A stretch of DNA of 64,000 nt from Papilionanthe hookeriana x Papilionanthe teres (GCA_022702705.1 CM040430.1:11499324-11563323), one strand, 5' to 3'. Positions 33,775-46,739 are shown, numbered from the stretch's first letter. Notes: generated from the sequence alone by a model not told the origin. Numbers and translations: made by a program.

Positions 33775-34949
33775 ACGCAATTATTTTCCATTTACTAGCG
33801 TCATGAACATATAATAGAGATATTTTTGATGCGAAGTTAGAGGAGGGTTGAGAATCTAGCTCAAAAACTGTTAATCGTTTGAAGATTGATTCGAATTTTG
33901 GCTTGAATTAAAATAATAGTTTTGGATTGAATTTTTTTAAGCCAATCTGGGAGTGGTTCAAAATCAGATGGTTAACAATCCTAATGATTTTAGGACTGTG
34001 AATTTAAGAAATTTAGCTCAAAGCTTCTTAATCACTTGAAAATTGATTCGAATTTTGGCTCGGATCGAGACCAAAACAAAATAAACGAGCTGAGCTACGA
34101 GCCAAAATTTTGGATCGATTTTTTTTTAGCCAATCTTGAGCGGAGAGCGACCTCAACTTCGCTCAAACTTAGATCGTTAATAGCCTTACTTGATGATTTG
34201 AGTGGTAGTGATGTAAATATGAAAGTTTAGGTGGTAGATTTGTAAATTTATATGTATATAAATGCCTGATAAATAAATAAAGTATGTTCAACTTGTTAAG
34301 GAAATGAGTTAAAAATTAATAAATAGTTTTTAGCTGATTTATCTATCTCGCTAAGTTAATTAATTGAGCCGACTTAATTAAACTCACATTTACATCATCA
34401 AAATTGCTTATTAATTGAATTTCATCATAAAAATATTAGATTATTTTTTGCAAACGTGCCTTCAAAGTCACAGTTATTTTCATTATTTTAAAATGGCATT
34501 TAATACCCAATACTTATTTTTTAAACTATATCGGTCAAAATTTTCTTATCATCTTACTATTTTAAATTTAAAAATGTGAAATACAAATTTTCAGTATAGT
34601 GTTAGATATGTAAATACATATATTTGTAAATCTTTCTACTTTAAATTCTAGCCATGAAATAACTTATCGGCAATGAAAGATAAGATTTTACACATCAAGC
34701 TCTATATAAATCTAGCATTAAAAAAAAAAATTTATTTTTTGTCTCATCACATCTATTTGGATAAATAGCACCTTTATATTTTATAAATTAGACATTTATT
34801 TTTCAAAATAGTTTTTGGAGCAATTAGTCACCCAAATTTTTAGATTAGGTAGTAAAAAACCAGCGTAAAATTTATTGAAAAATTATGACATGAATCCTTT
34901 TGATCATTGCGTAAAAGCTAGGGCATCCCTTGGAAGAGACACGATGTAT
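33775..34949. other. Spacer with a roughly 155 bp tandem duplication
   Basis: A unit containing GATTGATTCGAATTTTGGCT and TTAAGCCAATCTGGGAGTGG-like sequence occurs at about 33850-33985 and 34005-34145, diverged. MITE family P ends occur near 34200-34260 and 34590-34640. No gene. Confidence 0.55.
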
Positions 34950-35089
34950 GACTTGAATAAGTGAAAAGTGTGCAATGGTTGTTATATCGGAGCCCGGGTA
35001 TAATGTCAAATAAGCAATTGTTCTCACATTAAGAACTGATGTGGGTAAATAAATTAGTCAATGAAACTAATAATAGGCTAATATCTTGA

Positions 35090-35700
35090 AGTATAGTACT
35101 CTCACAAGTAAATTAATGGAAGTAGTTGATATTATTATCCATAGAAAGATAAATATCATATATATTCAAGAAACTAAATGAGTCGGAGATAAGGCTAAGG
35201 AGATTGATAACCTAGGTTTTAAAGTTTGGTATTCAGTTAAAAGTCGCGCTATAAATGGTGTAGGTGTAATTACAGATATGGATTTGTAAGATAATATCGT
35301 AAAAATTAATAGAATTGGAGATAGAATTGTAGGTCTTAAGATTATTGTTGATACTAAAATTTTTAATATTATCAGTGCTTATGCTCCTCAAGTAGGTTTA
35401 GATATAGGACTTAAAGAAAATCCTGAAATGACCTAGAAGACTTAATACAAAAGATACTTCTTGACGAAAGAATTTTTATTAGAGAATATCTAAATGAACA
35501 TGTCAGTAGAATGTTGGAAGATTTTATAAATATTCATGGTGGCTACGGTTTTGGAGTGATTAATGAAGAAGGTTGTCATATTGGATTTTGCTTTAACTTA
35601 TGATTTTGTTATTGCTAATACTTTATTCAAGAAAAGAGATGAATATATTATTGCTTATAAGAATGAATCTAATAAAACACAAATTGATTATTTTTAAGAG
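35090..35700 (+). pseudogene. LINE APE-type endonuclease, broken
   Basis: Frame-joined blocks: KLMEVVDI..RKINIIYIQETK (near 35110-35180, with a TGA where Trp is expected), FKVWYS, NGVGVITDM, GDRIVGLKIIVDTKIFNIIS, AYAPQVG (35377-35397), LNEHVSRMLEDF, GGYGFGVINEEG and FVIANTLFKKRDEYI. This order matches the exonuclease/endonuclease/phosphatase-fold domain of plant L1-like elements. Broken by stops at several sites. Confidence 0.8.
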
Positions 35701-36078
35701 ATCACCGAGAATGTAAAGATTATAAATTTCAAGTGAGGATTTAAGTACTCAACATTTATTATTAGTTCTAGATTTGAAGGTAAAGAGTTGTAAAATAAAG
35801 AATACATGTGAATCATTGTCATAGAACTAGATGATGGTAGCTAAAAGACACAAATAAATTATTTTTATAAGTAAACTTCAAGCGTTCAAGATTTGGTATG
35901 TTCATGAAGAAACAAATTCAATGCGGGATAAAGTAACAAACACAATTAAACAAGTGACTACTTGGAGAATCAAAAGAAAAAGTTTCTATAAATAAAAATA
36001 TTTGTTGGTGGAGTAATAATTTGCAATAAAATATAAAATATAAGACTTTATGTTATAGAGAACTGAAAAAAATGTAAA

Positions 36079-37750
36079 ATGACCCGTAGAAAGTTTAAGA
36101 GAACAATTTGTGATGCTAAAAATTTTGTTTTTAGTGATCTTTATAATAGATTAGATACTAAAGTGGGTGAAAAATATATGTATAAACTAGTCAAACAAAG
36201 AGAAAAAAATAAAGATTTAACTCAAGTAAAGTGTATTAAAGATAAAAATAAAAAATCATTTTTATTAAAAAAAGATATTTAACATAGATGGGTGAGTTAT
36301 TTTGATGAAATTTTAAATGAAGCTTCTATAAATATGATCAACCATAGTGATCTTAATATCGTTAATAATAATAAAACGTTTCATTTTTACCATCACACTA
36401 GTAAAAAAGAAGTTGAGGAGGCTTTAAAGAAAACAAAGGGTGGAAAGTCATTAGGACATGATGATATCTCAATTGACGTGTGGAAATATATAAGAGAGTT
36501 AGGAGTTTCTTGGCTTACTAAACTCTTTAATATTATTTTTAAAACTAAAAAGATGCTTGAGCAGTGGAGGAAGGCTGTTTTTGTCCCATTTTTTAAAGAA
36601 TAAAGGGCATGCATAAGAGTGTGCAAATTATAGAGGAATTAAGTTGATGTGTTGTACTTTAAAATTATGATTGAGTCTAGTTAAATATAGGTTAAGACGT
36701 ATGACAAAGATTTCTCACAATCAATTTGGATTTATTGCAGGCAAGTCTACTATGGAAGTTATACATTTATTGAGAGGTTTGATGGAGAAATTCAGAGAGA
36801 AAAAGGAGGATCTACATATGTTTTTTATTGATTTAGAAAAAGCTTATGGGATATCCTTCGGAGAGTTCCAGAGAAGAAAGGTGTTGATATGACTTATATT
36901 CAAGTCATTAAAAATATGTATACTAGAGCTATTACTTGTGTTGAATAGAACGAGGCTTGACCAAATATTTCCTATTTCAGTTGGATTACATCAGGGATCA
37001 CCTTTAAGTCCATATCTTTTTGTTTTAGTTATGGATGCTCTTACTGGACATTCACAAGAGGATGTTAACTTAGCGTATGCTTTTCACTGATGTTATCCTT
37101 CTCGTGGATAAGACTGGAGAAAAAACTCTGGATAAACTTGGATTATGAAAGCCTACATTAGAGTCTAATGACCTTCATTTGAGTAGAACTAAAACTGAAT
37201 ACATGAAATATAATTTTAGTTCTAGTAGCTCTAGTCATAAAGTTGTAACTATGGATGAGCAAATTATTAAAAGGTGTAAACGCTTTAGATATCTCGGTTT
37301 TATTGTTCAAAGTGATGGTGACATAGATGGGGATGTTATTAGTAGAATTCAGTTGGTTGGTTGAAGTGGGGAGTTCTTCAGGACAATTGTGTGATAGAAA
37401 AGTGCCACTTGGACTGAAAGAAAAGTTTTATAAGATGGTGGTGAGAGCTGCAGCTCTATGGCGCTGAATGTTGGCCTTTAAAACAGAAGCATAAAACTAA
37501 CTTAAGTGTTGCCAAATAAGAATGTTTAGATGGATGAGTGGCTTTACACTTAGAGACAGAAAAGCGAAATAAATATATCTGTGATAGAGTTGGTGTAACT
37601 CCAGTGACAGATAAAATTAGAGAGAGTTGTCTTAGATGGTTTGGTCACATTAAATGTCGACCTTTTGATGATTCGATTAGGAGAGTAGATGTTTTAGATT
37701 CGACTTATGTTAAGAAAGACAGAGATAGACCAGAAACACTTTGGCAACAT
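36079..37750 (+). pseudogene. LINE reverse transcriptase and C-terminal region, broken
   Basis: Open blocks 36079-36282 and 36292-36603 cover the linker and RT start (EALKKTKGGKSLGHDDISID). Then NQFGFIAGKSTMEVIHLLRG (36720-36780) and FFIDLEKAYG (36819-36848). The catalytic box reads FTDVILLVDK (about 37083-37112) where FADD is expected, so the second catalytic Asp is replaced by Val. The tail has FRYLGFIVQSDGDIDGDVIS (37287-37345), RKVPLGLKEKFYKMVV and the RESCLRWFGHIKCRPFDD segment (about 37620-37675). Frame breaks separate the blocks. Confidence 0.85.
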
Positions 37751-37850
37751 TAAATGAAATCACAACACTCAATAGAACACAATGCAGAAAAATGATTCAT
37801 GTAGCTGACTCCACTTAGTGAGATAAAAGTTTATTGTTGTTGTTGTAGAG

Positions 37851-38220
37851 TGACATGAAAATCATATTCAGGTGAACCATCAGAAAGAGTTGTATTTTTG
37901 TATCTCAATTCTCATCTACTTTTTATTTTGAGGTGAACCATAAGTCAAAATTATATATATTCATCATAATTTAAAAGATGATTATATGAAATACTCAAAC
38001 ATTATATATTTATAAAATAATCATAGATTATATTAATTTATTATAATATCATCAAAATATCAGAAAGCATTACAAAATTTTGAATTCATAATTTTTATTT
38101 TTATATTTATTTTCGCCGCATGTTAAAAAGATAAACTAAATAACTATTTTTGGTAAAAATTATTTAATATATAATTTTAAGAGTAAAAATAATACCAAAG
38201 TATTTAATGCAAAAGTAAAT
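37851..38220. other. AT-rich spacer
   Basis: No feature recognised; possibly older MITE debris. Confidence 0.4.
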
Positions 38221-38452
38221 AGGGAAATTTACATACATGCCACACAATTCTTTTGTATTTACATATCTTACCCCTAAAATTTGATATTTATATTTATAAT
38301 ATTTTGGTGTCATGAACTTGCATATGAAAAGATGTAGTTCATTTTTAAAAAAATTAGGAATAGTAATATTTTTGATGCGAGAATTTATCTATACATATGA
38401 AAGTTTGGAGGTTCGATGTGTCAATACATATGGATTGTGTGGTAGGCATTCG
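38221..38452. mobile_element. MITE family P copy
   Basis: Left end GGAAATTTACATACATGCCA...CACAATTC and right end ...GGATTGTGTGGTAGGCATTC are inverted repeats; about 230 bp, non-coding. Confidence 0.65.
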
Positions 38453-38454
38453 TC

Positions 38455-38711
38455 TGTGTGGGTAAGCTGCAGTTTATTGAATAATCTACTGATAAGCTGA
38501 TTAAAAATAATCTATTGATAAGCTAGGTGCGGTGGCAATTACAAAATTTTATTTTTTTTGGAAAAGTCAGACTGCAGATAGGTGCGGTGTGAAAAAGCTG
38601 TTTTCTGAGTTTTGAAAACGCATAAGCTGCCTTAACACAGTTTACCCGAACAGGCCAGAGGCGTTTTCAAAACGCCACCGCACCAAATAAGCTGCCCCAA
38701 ACGGACCCTTT
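38455..38711. mobile_element. PIF/Tourist-like MITE remnant
   Basis: The right end reads AATAAGCTGCCCCAAACGGACCC, the same terminus as the well-defined MITE at 51860-52066. The interior shows GGCGTTTTCAAAACGCC hairpins and GATAAGCTG repeats. The left terminus is not clear. Confidence 0.5.
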
Positions 38712-38774
38712 CCGTAGTGTCACATTTTTAACTAATATAGTAATATAGATTTAAGAAAGTATCCCAAGAAAATT

Positions 38775-38949
38775 ATGGGGAATTTACATACATAGCACTA
38801 CAAATTTTCTTATTAAAAATTTAACACTCTCTTTCATTCATTTGTCTAATTGTCACTCCAGTAACAAAATTCATTATAAAACTCAACCCATATTCATTTT
38901 TATCAATTTCCCAATGATTTCATCACCTAAAAAATAACATTGATGCAAG

Positions 38950-39016
<67 letters not shown>

Positions 39017-39040
39017 GGTGCTATGCATGTAATTATGCAA
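38775..39040. mobile_element. MITE family P variant with (AT)n inside
   Basis: Left end GGGAATTTACATACATAGCA and inverted right end GGTGCTATGCATGTAATT, with an internal AT microsatellite at 38952-39013. The internal sequence resembles the variants at 51295 and 52120. Confidence 0.5.
38952..39013. repeat. (AT)n microsatellite
   Basis: About 31 uninterrupted AT units. Confidence 0.97.
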
Positions 39041-39046
39041 AAAATG

Positions 39047-39280
39047 AGGTAAATTTTGCATACATACCACTCATTTTTTATGTATTTAGATATATACCAA
39101 CTAAACTTTAATTTTGCATGTGCTACCTTACAGATGGATTAAATTTTGCATTCAATTTCTAAAAGTTAAAATAGTGGTACTGTTGATGTGATATGACATA
39201 TTTATGTGGTATAAATGCAAAAAAACAAAAAAAAGTTTAGGTGTTAGATGTGTAATTACATAAGAATTGTGTGTGGTGGG
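39047..39280. mobile_element. MITE family P copy
   Basis: Left end TAAATTTTGCATACATACCA and inverted right end TACATAAGAATTGTGTGTGG; about 230 bp. It abuts the next copy, sharing the GTGGGATTTACATG boundary. Confidence 0.65.
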
Positions 39281-39500
39281 ATTTACATGCATACCATATA
39301 ATTATTACATATTTGCATATCTAACACCTAAAGTTTCGTATTTATTGATTTACAAACATAGCATCTAAATTTTTAACACCACATCAAAAATATCACTATC
39401 ATTTACTTTTTAAACGTGAAATATGATGATAAAGTGTTATAAATATAAATATGAAATTTTAAATGTTAGATATGAAAATAAGTAACATTATTCACCCTAA
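39276..39500. mobile_element. MITE family P copy, adjacent to previous
   Basis: Left end GGGATTTACATGCATACCAT...CATATCTAACACC; right end TGTTAGATATGAAAATAAG, more degraded. Tail-to-head contact with the previous copy suggests preferential insertion into itself. Confidence 0.6.
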
Positions 39501-39654
39501 CATCTTACATGACTTCCACCTTAAATTTCTTTGCAACAGTGCACATTATGGGTAGAGATATAATTGATAATATATTACATAGTTTGTACGTGCTCACACC
39601 TCTTTAACATGACACATTATCAATACCCCAGTTTAGGGTTCTCCTAACACATTA

Positions 39655-39828
39655 TGGGTTCGTTTAGGGTAGTTTATCTGCTGCGGCGGTGTTTTGAAAA
39701 CACTGTCTCACCTTTTGAAAATTGCGTTTGCACAGCTTATCCGAAAACACAGTTAGGTCGAACCCCGCGGTCTGTATTTGCATATAAACGACTTATCTGG
39801 AGGAGCACAAGCTGCCCCAAATGCACCA
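39655..39828. mobile_element. PIF/Tourist-like MITE copy
   Basis: Left end TGGGTTCGTTTAGGGTAGTT, right end ACAAGCTGCCCCAAATGCAC, with an internal GTGTTTTGAAAACAC hairpin and a GGTCGAACCCCGC segment shared with the copy at 51860. Termini diverged. Confidence 0.55.
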
Positions 39829-41183
39829 TATATTTGATAAGTAAATTATTTTAATATTTCTTACATTTTAGTTTGTTTTATGTGATTTAGAGAAATTATT
39901 TTAATAGTCCAGTTGCCATTAATTAATTTTTTTAATTCATCAAAATAGTAAAAATAGAAGGGACATTTACATATAACATCACACAATTCTTACGTATTTA
40001 TACATCTCACCCCTAAACTTTCATATTTATGCATATGTCCCTCAATTAGAAGAGATTTTGAACGATGGCAATTTACTCCAAGACATGAAAGGAAAATCAT
40101 TATAAAGATAGTAGAAATCGTCTTTATGGGAATAAATAGTTTTACATTTCTAAAAACAAGAGAGCCCATAGCAAGAAATAGAGACTTTCTCGTTATATAA
40201 CATCCAATTTTTTTAGAACATTTTTTAGTCCCACATTTAAAATTTTGATGAAATCTTCTTCTCAAATGGTTTCGTTTAAAATTTATCATTATTTCCTTCT
40301 TTCTTTATTTCTTTTTTCATGATATTTTTATAATATATATTTTAGTATTGATTTGTCGTATTTAATTTTAGATTGATAGTATAATTGAACTAAACCAACT
40401 CGTGAGTCAGCCTGAACTCAACTTGATAAATTATTTACGAGCTGAACACAATGAGCTAACAATTTAAACTCGAACAAACCCTAACTTGACTAGTGGGTTA
40501 ACTCATGAACTAACTAGTTTAAAAATAGGGTTAATTACATATGGAGGCCTCCAAAACGTGCAAATTACATGTAGTTATCCAAAAATAGATAATTTACGCA
40601 CAAAGAAGTCTGTCATGCTTTCGTCTCCCATTCTTTTCGTCTCTCTCAATTCAGAGTCAGAAGGGTCACTTAAAAGCCACGAAAAAAGCTCTTGTTTTAT
40701 TCTCATGGTCTCTCAATCTCCCTTCAATGTGCTCAGGCACTCGTCGTTCTTTCTCAGATTGCAAACAGATGCTAGCCGTTCTTCCTCAAGCGCTCGTTGT
40801 TCTTAACTCTTTTCGTTTTCTGTTTCTCTAAGAAAATTTCATCCTTCAATCAAGTGACGAAGATTCGTAGAAATTTCTTTTTTCTACATGAAGGGGTTTG
40901 ATTTCTTCCGCTCTTACAAAAGAAGTTACTTCTTCCAATTCTGTGATATTATCATTGTTATTGGTTTAACAAACAACAATGAAAAAAAGTTGAACGTTGC
41001 AAGAGTAAAGGCTCATTTTATCCATAATATACTGAATGTTTAGGAGGTTTCCTTCCTAAAATTAATGATAATGAAAAATATTTCTACCATGTTGAAAATT
41101 CTGCTTCATATCAGGTTAAAGAAAAGACTAAAAATCAAGAAATTCTTTGTGAATTCATATGTTTTATTTTGGTTTAATATGAC
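39829..41183. other. Spacer with MITE fragments, no gene
   Basis: A MITE family P half copy lies at about 39958-40036. An open + frame (40486-40806) covers AT-poorer sequence near 40600-40800 with no recognised domain. Possible exon of unknown origin, not supported. Confidence 0.4.
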
Positions 41184-41186
41184 TAA

Positions 41187-42023
41187 GGCTTTGTTTGGCG
41201 TAGCTACAAATTATCCAGATTATCAGGATAAACAGATTATCCTGATAATCTGCTGATCAGCAGCTGATCTAGATAATCTGTCTGTTGGTTTTGTTTGAGC
41301 GTTTGGAAAACAGTTGAATTGTAGCTGTTTGTGGCTAAATGAGAAATTTGCCCCTGTTTTGAATAAGATTTTAAGCTGTTTGGTTTCAGCGGTTTGAAAC
41401 CAGCTGATTTGCAACAATTTGTGGGAAAATATCAATTTCTGCTTCTCTTTATCGCTAAAATTGGAGCCGATAAGTAACTGGCTATCTTTGCAATCTTTTA
41501 GGTTTGCATTCTTTTATGTTTACAAGTATGTGGCTCTGATTTGTTGCTAGATTAGGTAAAGATAAATCGAATGTGAAATGCGATCAACGAGGAGCGAAGG
41601 AGAAGAATAGAAAATAGGAGAGTGAGAGAGAGGTCGGGAGAAGTTGAGTTAACAACGTCAGGTAGTGAGGACGGAGATGCTTCCCAGCACAGTTAAGGGA
41701 AGAAGAAGAGATGGGGCTTGGCGTAGAAGAGGAAGAAGAACAGAACGTTACCTGAGAAGCCGACGATGGAAGGAGACGGGGTGCTGCGTGATCGGAGAGG
41801 GAGACGGGGTGCAGCAGGATCGCGCCGCTCAGAAATTAGGGATCCTGGATTGCGAGAGGGGAAATTTTCGTCCTTCGACGAAATGAATCGCGGATTGCGG
41901 GTCCGCGTGTAATAGTAAACATATATTCGCGATTTGTAAAACGATGTTAAAATGGGATTTCTAAACAGAATGGTGGAGTTTTGAAAACACCACCGCTGCA
42001 AATAATCACCGCCAAACGCCGCC
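41187..42023. mobile_element. PIF/Harbinger non-autonomous element, 837 bp, TAA duplication
   Basis: Left terminus GGCTTTGTTTGGCG and right terminus (reverse complement) GGCGGCGTTTGGCG, each flanked by TAA (41184-41186 and 42024-42026), the classic PIF target duplication. Subterminal repeats of AGATTATCMKGATAA form hairpins near 41215-41280. The interior has a GC-richer, purine-rich stretch (41640-41890) open on + (41665-41886), possibly captured host sequence. No transposase. Confidence 0.75.
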
Positions 42024-42026
42024 TAA

Positions 42027-43479
42027 AACAACATTTTGGAGTAGTCAGTAATCATGGAGCTAACCAACTTAAAAATGAAATTGTTATCGTTATCTGAACT
42101 TTTGCCTGAATTTTCTCTAAATGGAATATTAGGCATCATTTTAATAATATATAAGTCTAAATAAAAGAATGATAATGATTTATATTGGACAAAATTTAAA
42201 ACAATTGTTTACTATTAACACATAAATAGAGTAGATAAGCAAAACAGTATCTTGGCATTAATATTTCAAAGAGGGATTCATAAAAATACAATCTCCATAT
42301 TCATAAAAAGTAATTTTAATACTCATTAATGTGGAACATACAAGCTGAAATTATTCAAGTCTAAAAAAGCTCTGTTGTAAAGTAACAAATCACAGTTCAA
42401 ATGAAAAGAAACCATCATCAACCATAACTGAAGCACAGTTAATATCAAGCAACAAAAGCTCTTTCTTTCAATAACTTATCCTTGATATTGTCCAGCTTCC
42501 TTAGCTGCTCTTGTGTCTCATGCTAACTTTGTTGTTCTTAGAATAACTATGCTAAAGGAAATGTCAATGTGATAATTTTTCTTTGGAGTTATTTTGTTGG
42601 ACCTGATACTGTTTCACTCAATTTGCCTATCATTGCATTAGTTGCTTAACTAATAATCATTTAATTATGTCAACATAAGTTTTAGATTCATATAAACAAG
42701 TATGTATTTTTTTTTCAATTGTGTCTCCGATTCTATTTTCTTTTGTTTTAGATGTACTCGAGTGATCAAGTTGTAGAAATGGATTTAACTGTGGAACAAG
42801 ATGAGCAGTTACAAATCACATTAAAATATGGTTGATACTGGATAAAAGTTAAGATCCAATCTAGAATGAGATACAATGGTGAGAAGCAGAAAATAGTTAT
42901 AATTTTAAAGGACATGTTGAATTTACAGATGCTAAGGGAGGAGATTGATGTGATAGGACCTTGGCTTAAAGAACATGAATTTGAGCTGCGACATCTGTTG
43001 ACGTCACTTTTGTGATGCCCCTTCTTTCTCTATAAAAGCCTACGATCTAGCTTAGGGTTTCCTAGCAACTTTCTTAGATTAGTAGAAATGAGACCAACAC
43101 ACACTTAGAACTTCAAGCCCACTCTACATTCGGTTAGGATTTCATAAGGTTAAGCCCAAGTCCTCAATTATTGGTTGAGATGATTAGCATTGAAACTGGT
43201 AGAAGCTCAAGTTGAATTTCTATATGTGGAGGAGACCTTAGGGAACCAATGTAGCCTAGAGTCCTAGGAATCCTTGTGATGACTTATTGACCACTCTTAC
43301 ATCCTCATTGGTCTGAAAGAAGCCCATTGGGCGTGATGCTGATTCTAGATTAAAGAAAGGTTCACCTTTTAGACATAAACCTTAAATTAAAATAAAAAAA
43401 AAGAAGACAAAAACATCAAAAGTTGAACAAAAAAGAAATCAGGTTGCCACAACTCGACTTTGAGCTCACCCAAATGCTT
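42027..43479. other. Spacer, no gene confirmed
   Basis: Two coding-like scraps of unknown origin: on - near 42470-42530 (QEQLRKLDNIKDKLLKERAF, then stop) and on + at 42755-43015 (REEIDVIGPWLKEHEFELRH near the end, one internal stop). Neither is assigned. A CTATAAAAGCC TATA-like site lies at 43031. Confidence 0.35.
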
Positions 43480-45320
43480 CCCTAAACCTAAACAAACTCT
43501 AAAACCAAAATGGACACTAACACATCCATTTGACTCTAAAAGACTCAAACTTATCAAAATTCAATTAAAATTTAAACCTAAAATAATATCACGTGGTCAA
43601 CCAACCCTAAACAAACCAACCCATTAAAATCTAAAAATAAATTTAAGAGTAATCTAAAGACATCCAAATTAAAACTACCTAATTAAACCTAAAAATTAAA
43701 TCAAAATTAAATCAAAATTAAAAAAAGGAAGAGACAAAATCCCCAAATAAGTTAATCCATCGGTTAGCCTAAATCCTAAAAGACCTAAGTGCCTAATCAT
43801 CTAGGTCCAAGCCCAGTTACCAAAGAGGCAAAGAGCAAAATCCTAAAAGGACGGTCCATGACCTACCACCCATAACTTAAACCTAGGGCTGGAACCATGA
43901 CACATATGACCCATCATGACACATGGGAAATTAATTAAATTAAATAAGCATAATCAAAACACAAAAAGACAAAACCTTCATACTGAACCAAGATGGCCAA
44001 CACGTGGCATCCAAGTCCAACTCACCCAAGTCCAATCCTTGGAGAGTTAAACTCAGGCTAAAGCTGAGTCAAGCCACCCAAACTATGCTTACCCCAATTA
44101 TTCCAAAACCTTAACATGTCACCTTCTTCTCCATTGGAGCCTCCATGGTCAAGTAGATCAAAGGATGGATAAAGCTTTTCCCCACTTCCCAAAGTTTCTG
44201 AAATCCCTTGCTCTTTCCCTAATGACACATTAGAGCCTCCCATGCATGTCAAGGCCGCTCTCATGGCCTCCCATGGACATAAAAGATCCCAACTGAGAAT
44301 CTCCACACACACTCAAGCTCTCCAACTAGCCACCAAAACCCTTAAACTTCAACCACAAAAAGCCTCCCACAAACCAAGGCGGCCCAATTCCACCATCCCC
44401 AAGCTACTTCGACCACCACTCAACACTAATTTCCCCTCTAAAATTCAGGGCTTTTTATGTCTTTTAGACGAAATCCCATAGAACTCTATTTCAACCCTTC
44501 AATTAGCTTCCTACAGTCCCAAAACCTCTGTCTCAAACAAAATCCTTAACTCCCACACCTTCTATCAAAGCCCAACACCAACCAGAGCCCCCATTTGGAC
44601 CTAGGCCCCACCATAAATAAAATTATAGCAACGAGGAGGTGAGCACATCCAAGGTGATCATTTCCATCAAGCCCAATCGAGGTCTCATCTCATGAGATAA
44701 GATAATGGCTTGAATTCCCCATTTTTTTCCCTGTATTTTATGAAGAAAATCAACAATTTATGCCCACTTAGCCACATAGATAGGTTCTTCTCACTTGTAT
44801 GAAGATATTGGATCAAACCTAAGTTATTTGGTTATGTATAGCGTGAGATCTTAAAGCTAGAGCAAGGACGGATCTTTGTTCTCTGTTTCGCTGGGACGAT
44901 GAACAGATGCTTTCAGTTTCAGTGTATTTGAAACGGACGACGGAGATCAGACAACGAAACCACGAAGGGGAGCACACGGGATCTAGGCCAGCGAGGTTGC
45001 ACACGTGGAAAGCACAGCGTACCGCGGAGTGATACATGGAGTTTTGTAGCAGACAGATATGATGCGGCGCCGACATGGTTAAGTGGGAAATTCAGATTTT
45101 TTTGAATTATTTAAATCCAGAAAAACTCTTTAAACTTTGAAAAATCATAACATAATAAATAAAAATCATAAAAATAAAATAAAAATGCCATCTTACTCAG
45201 TGGACAAAGGAGAAGATAACGAGCATAAAAATTAAATTAGTCAACTTATATTTAATTTTAAATTAATTAAATACTTCAAATAGTATTTTAATTATTAAAA
45301 ATTAAATACAATACCAAATT
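43480..45320 (+). repeat. Long dispersed repeat, copy A
   Basis: Homologous to 54540-56760 in the same orientation. Best conserved parts: TTCTCACTTGTATGAAGATATTGGATCAAACCTAAGTTATTTGG in pieces near 44793-44835, GGACGATGAACAGATG (about 44893), GATCAGACAACG (44945) and the AT-rich tail around ATTAAATTAGTCAAC (45225-45260). C-rich, low-complexity CCTAAA/CCAAAA sequence precedes it in both copies. Probably an LTR; class not determined. Confidence 0.65.
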
Positions 45321-46739
45321 TATGAAAATTTGAGGGTTATTCCCATGTTTTTTTTGGGAATCTTCGTTTATTTTTTAAGAACATAGAACCTCCATAACAC
45401 CAATTTTATATCAATATTATAATTATTTTGAAAAATAATTATAAAAAATGAAATATTAATGAATTAATCCCTTTGTCATTAGGAATATTTTCTGATTTTT
45501 TCAAAGATAGGCGGGTTGCCTAACACAAATACATAATTTTCTATCAAAACTATAACTAACCCGTGCCACCTAACATAGTACTTGACACCCTCGTGCGATA
45601 AGGTGGCAAGCCCACGCTGCTTACCCAAAAAAGGTGGCACTCCCACGCAGAGAAGGCACACCTACAGTGGTACGCCGTACCACGTCAGTGCAACCGCGCC
45701 CAGACCCAAAGCTTAACAAATTTTGGGAGAATTTCTTGTGGCATCTGGTGCCTTAACAATATAAGAACTTGTGAAGAAGCCTACAAATCACTTTTGGTAG
45801 TGGAGGCTCTTCTCTCAGCTTAGGAAAGTCTTCTCTTTTGTGTGCCTTAGGGTTTTCTCCTTAGGTTTTTTTGGGAGAAAGCTTCTAAGGTTTTTCTATG
45901 AGAGCTTAGAGACGGAGAGACTTGATTACATGTATGTGTGAGATTACTGAAGAGCTTTCGTTATAAGGAAAGTATCATCATGTACTTTAAGGAGAGATCA
46001 ACTCTGGCTTGAATTTTTGTACATGTTTACATTGTATGTCTTCCTGAATTCAATAAAGCTTTTAATGTTTTCGTCTATCATGCAAAGTAGCTAAATTATT
46101 TCATGCTCATGTGATTATGACATGTGATTGAATCAATACTTTCTCTATGAGTTTTCCTTAATGTTTTTGTGTGTTCTATTTAATTTATGTTGATGTGTTA
46201 ACCTTTTGCTCGCAATTTACTTCTAATTTGGCAAATTAAATGTTAATACAAACTTGTGATATAGAACCTGTACCATACTAGAAGAACAATTTGGTTAACA
46301 CATATTCACCTAGTGGAATAGACATATTGTCAGTAGAAGATTGCAACCAAGATAGGAGGCTACAGAATTGCAGAGAAAATTTGCATGATTAAGCCTCTTT
46401 AAATGTACTATGGTTTTCCAACACTTTTTATGATATGCTAAGGAGGATTTGTCCCTGATTATCAACAACTCCCGTAAAAAAGTTTTGAGAATTCATAAAA
46501 TTCTAGTCCTAGAAGTATATTTTTCACCCCCTAAGAAAACTCAAAAAAAATAATTCTATTTTTTCCCTTTTTTTGCTTTTCACAAAATTTAATCTTCTAC
46601 TAATTTGAAGCACTTCAAACTATACTTAGGGTTTAATAAAATAGAACTTCACTATTTAGAAAAATTGACTATTTTATTTTATGAGATCAACACACACTCT
46701 AACTCTACATCACATACACCTGCGTGATTGTCGACTCCT
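45321..46739. other. Spacer with LTR-like leader segment
   Basis: The stretch at 45710-46070 has features of an LTR leader: AACAATATAAGAACTTG, T-rich CTCTTTTGTG...TTAGGGTTTTCTC, and TTCAATAAAGCTTTT as a possible polyadenylation signal. No terminal repeats or coding sequence confirmed; the remainder is AT-rich. Confidence 0.35.

Larger units (their letters stand above)
34950..37850 (+). mobile_element. L1-like LINE, decayed full-length-like copy (copy 1)
   Basis: Endonuclease motifs are followed by reverse transcriptase and a C-terminal region, ending in a (TTG)n tail at 37831-37846. This is the arrangement of a common plant non-LTR family with short TTG tails. Many frameshifts and stops. Target-site duplications were not found. 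Confidence 0.85.

Noticed and set aside
42755..43015. Complete gene on the + strand
   Set aside because: Only a short coding-like piece with a stop and no splice-compatible neighbours was seen.
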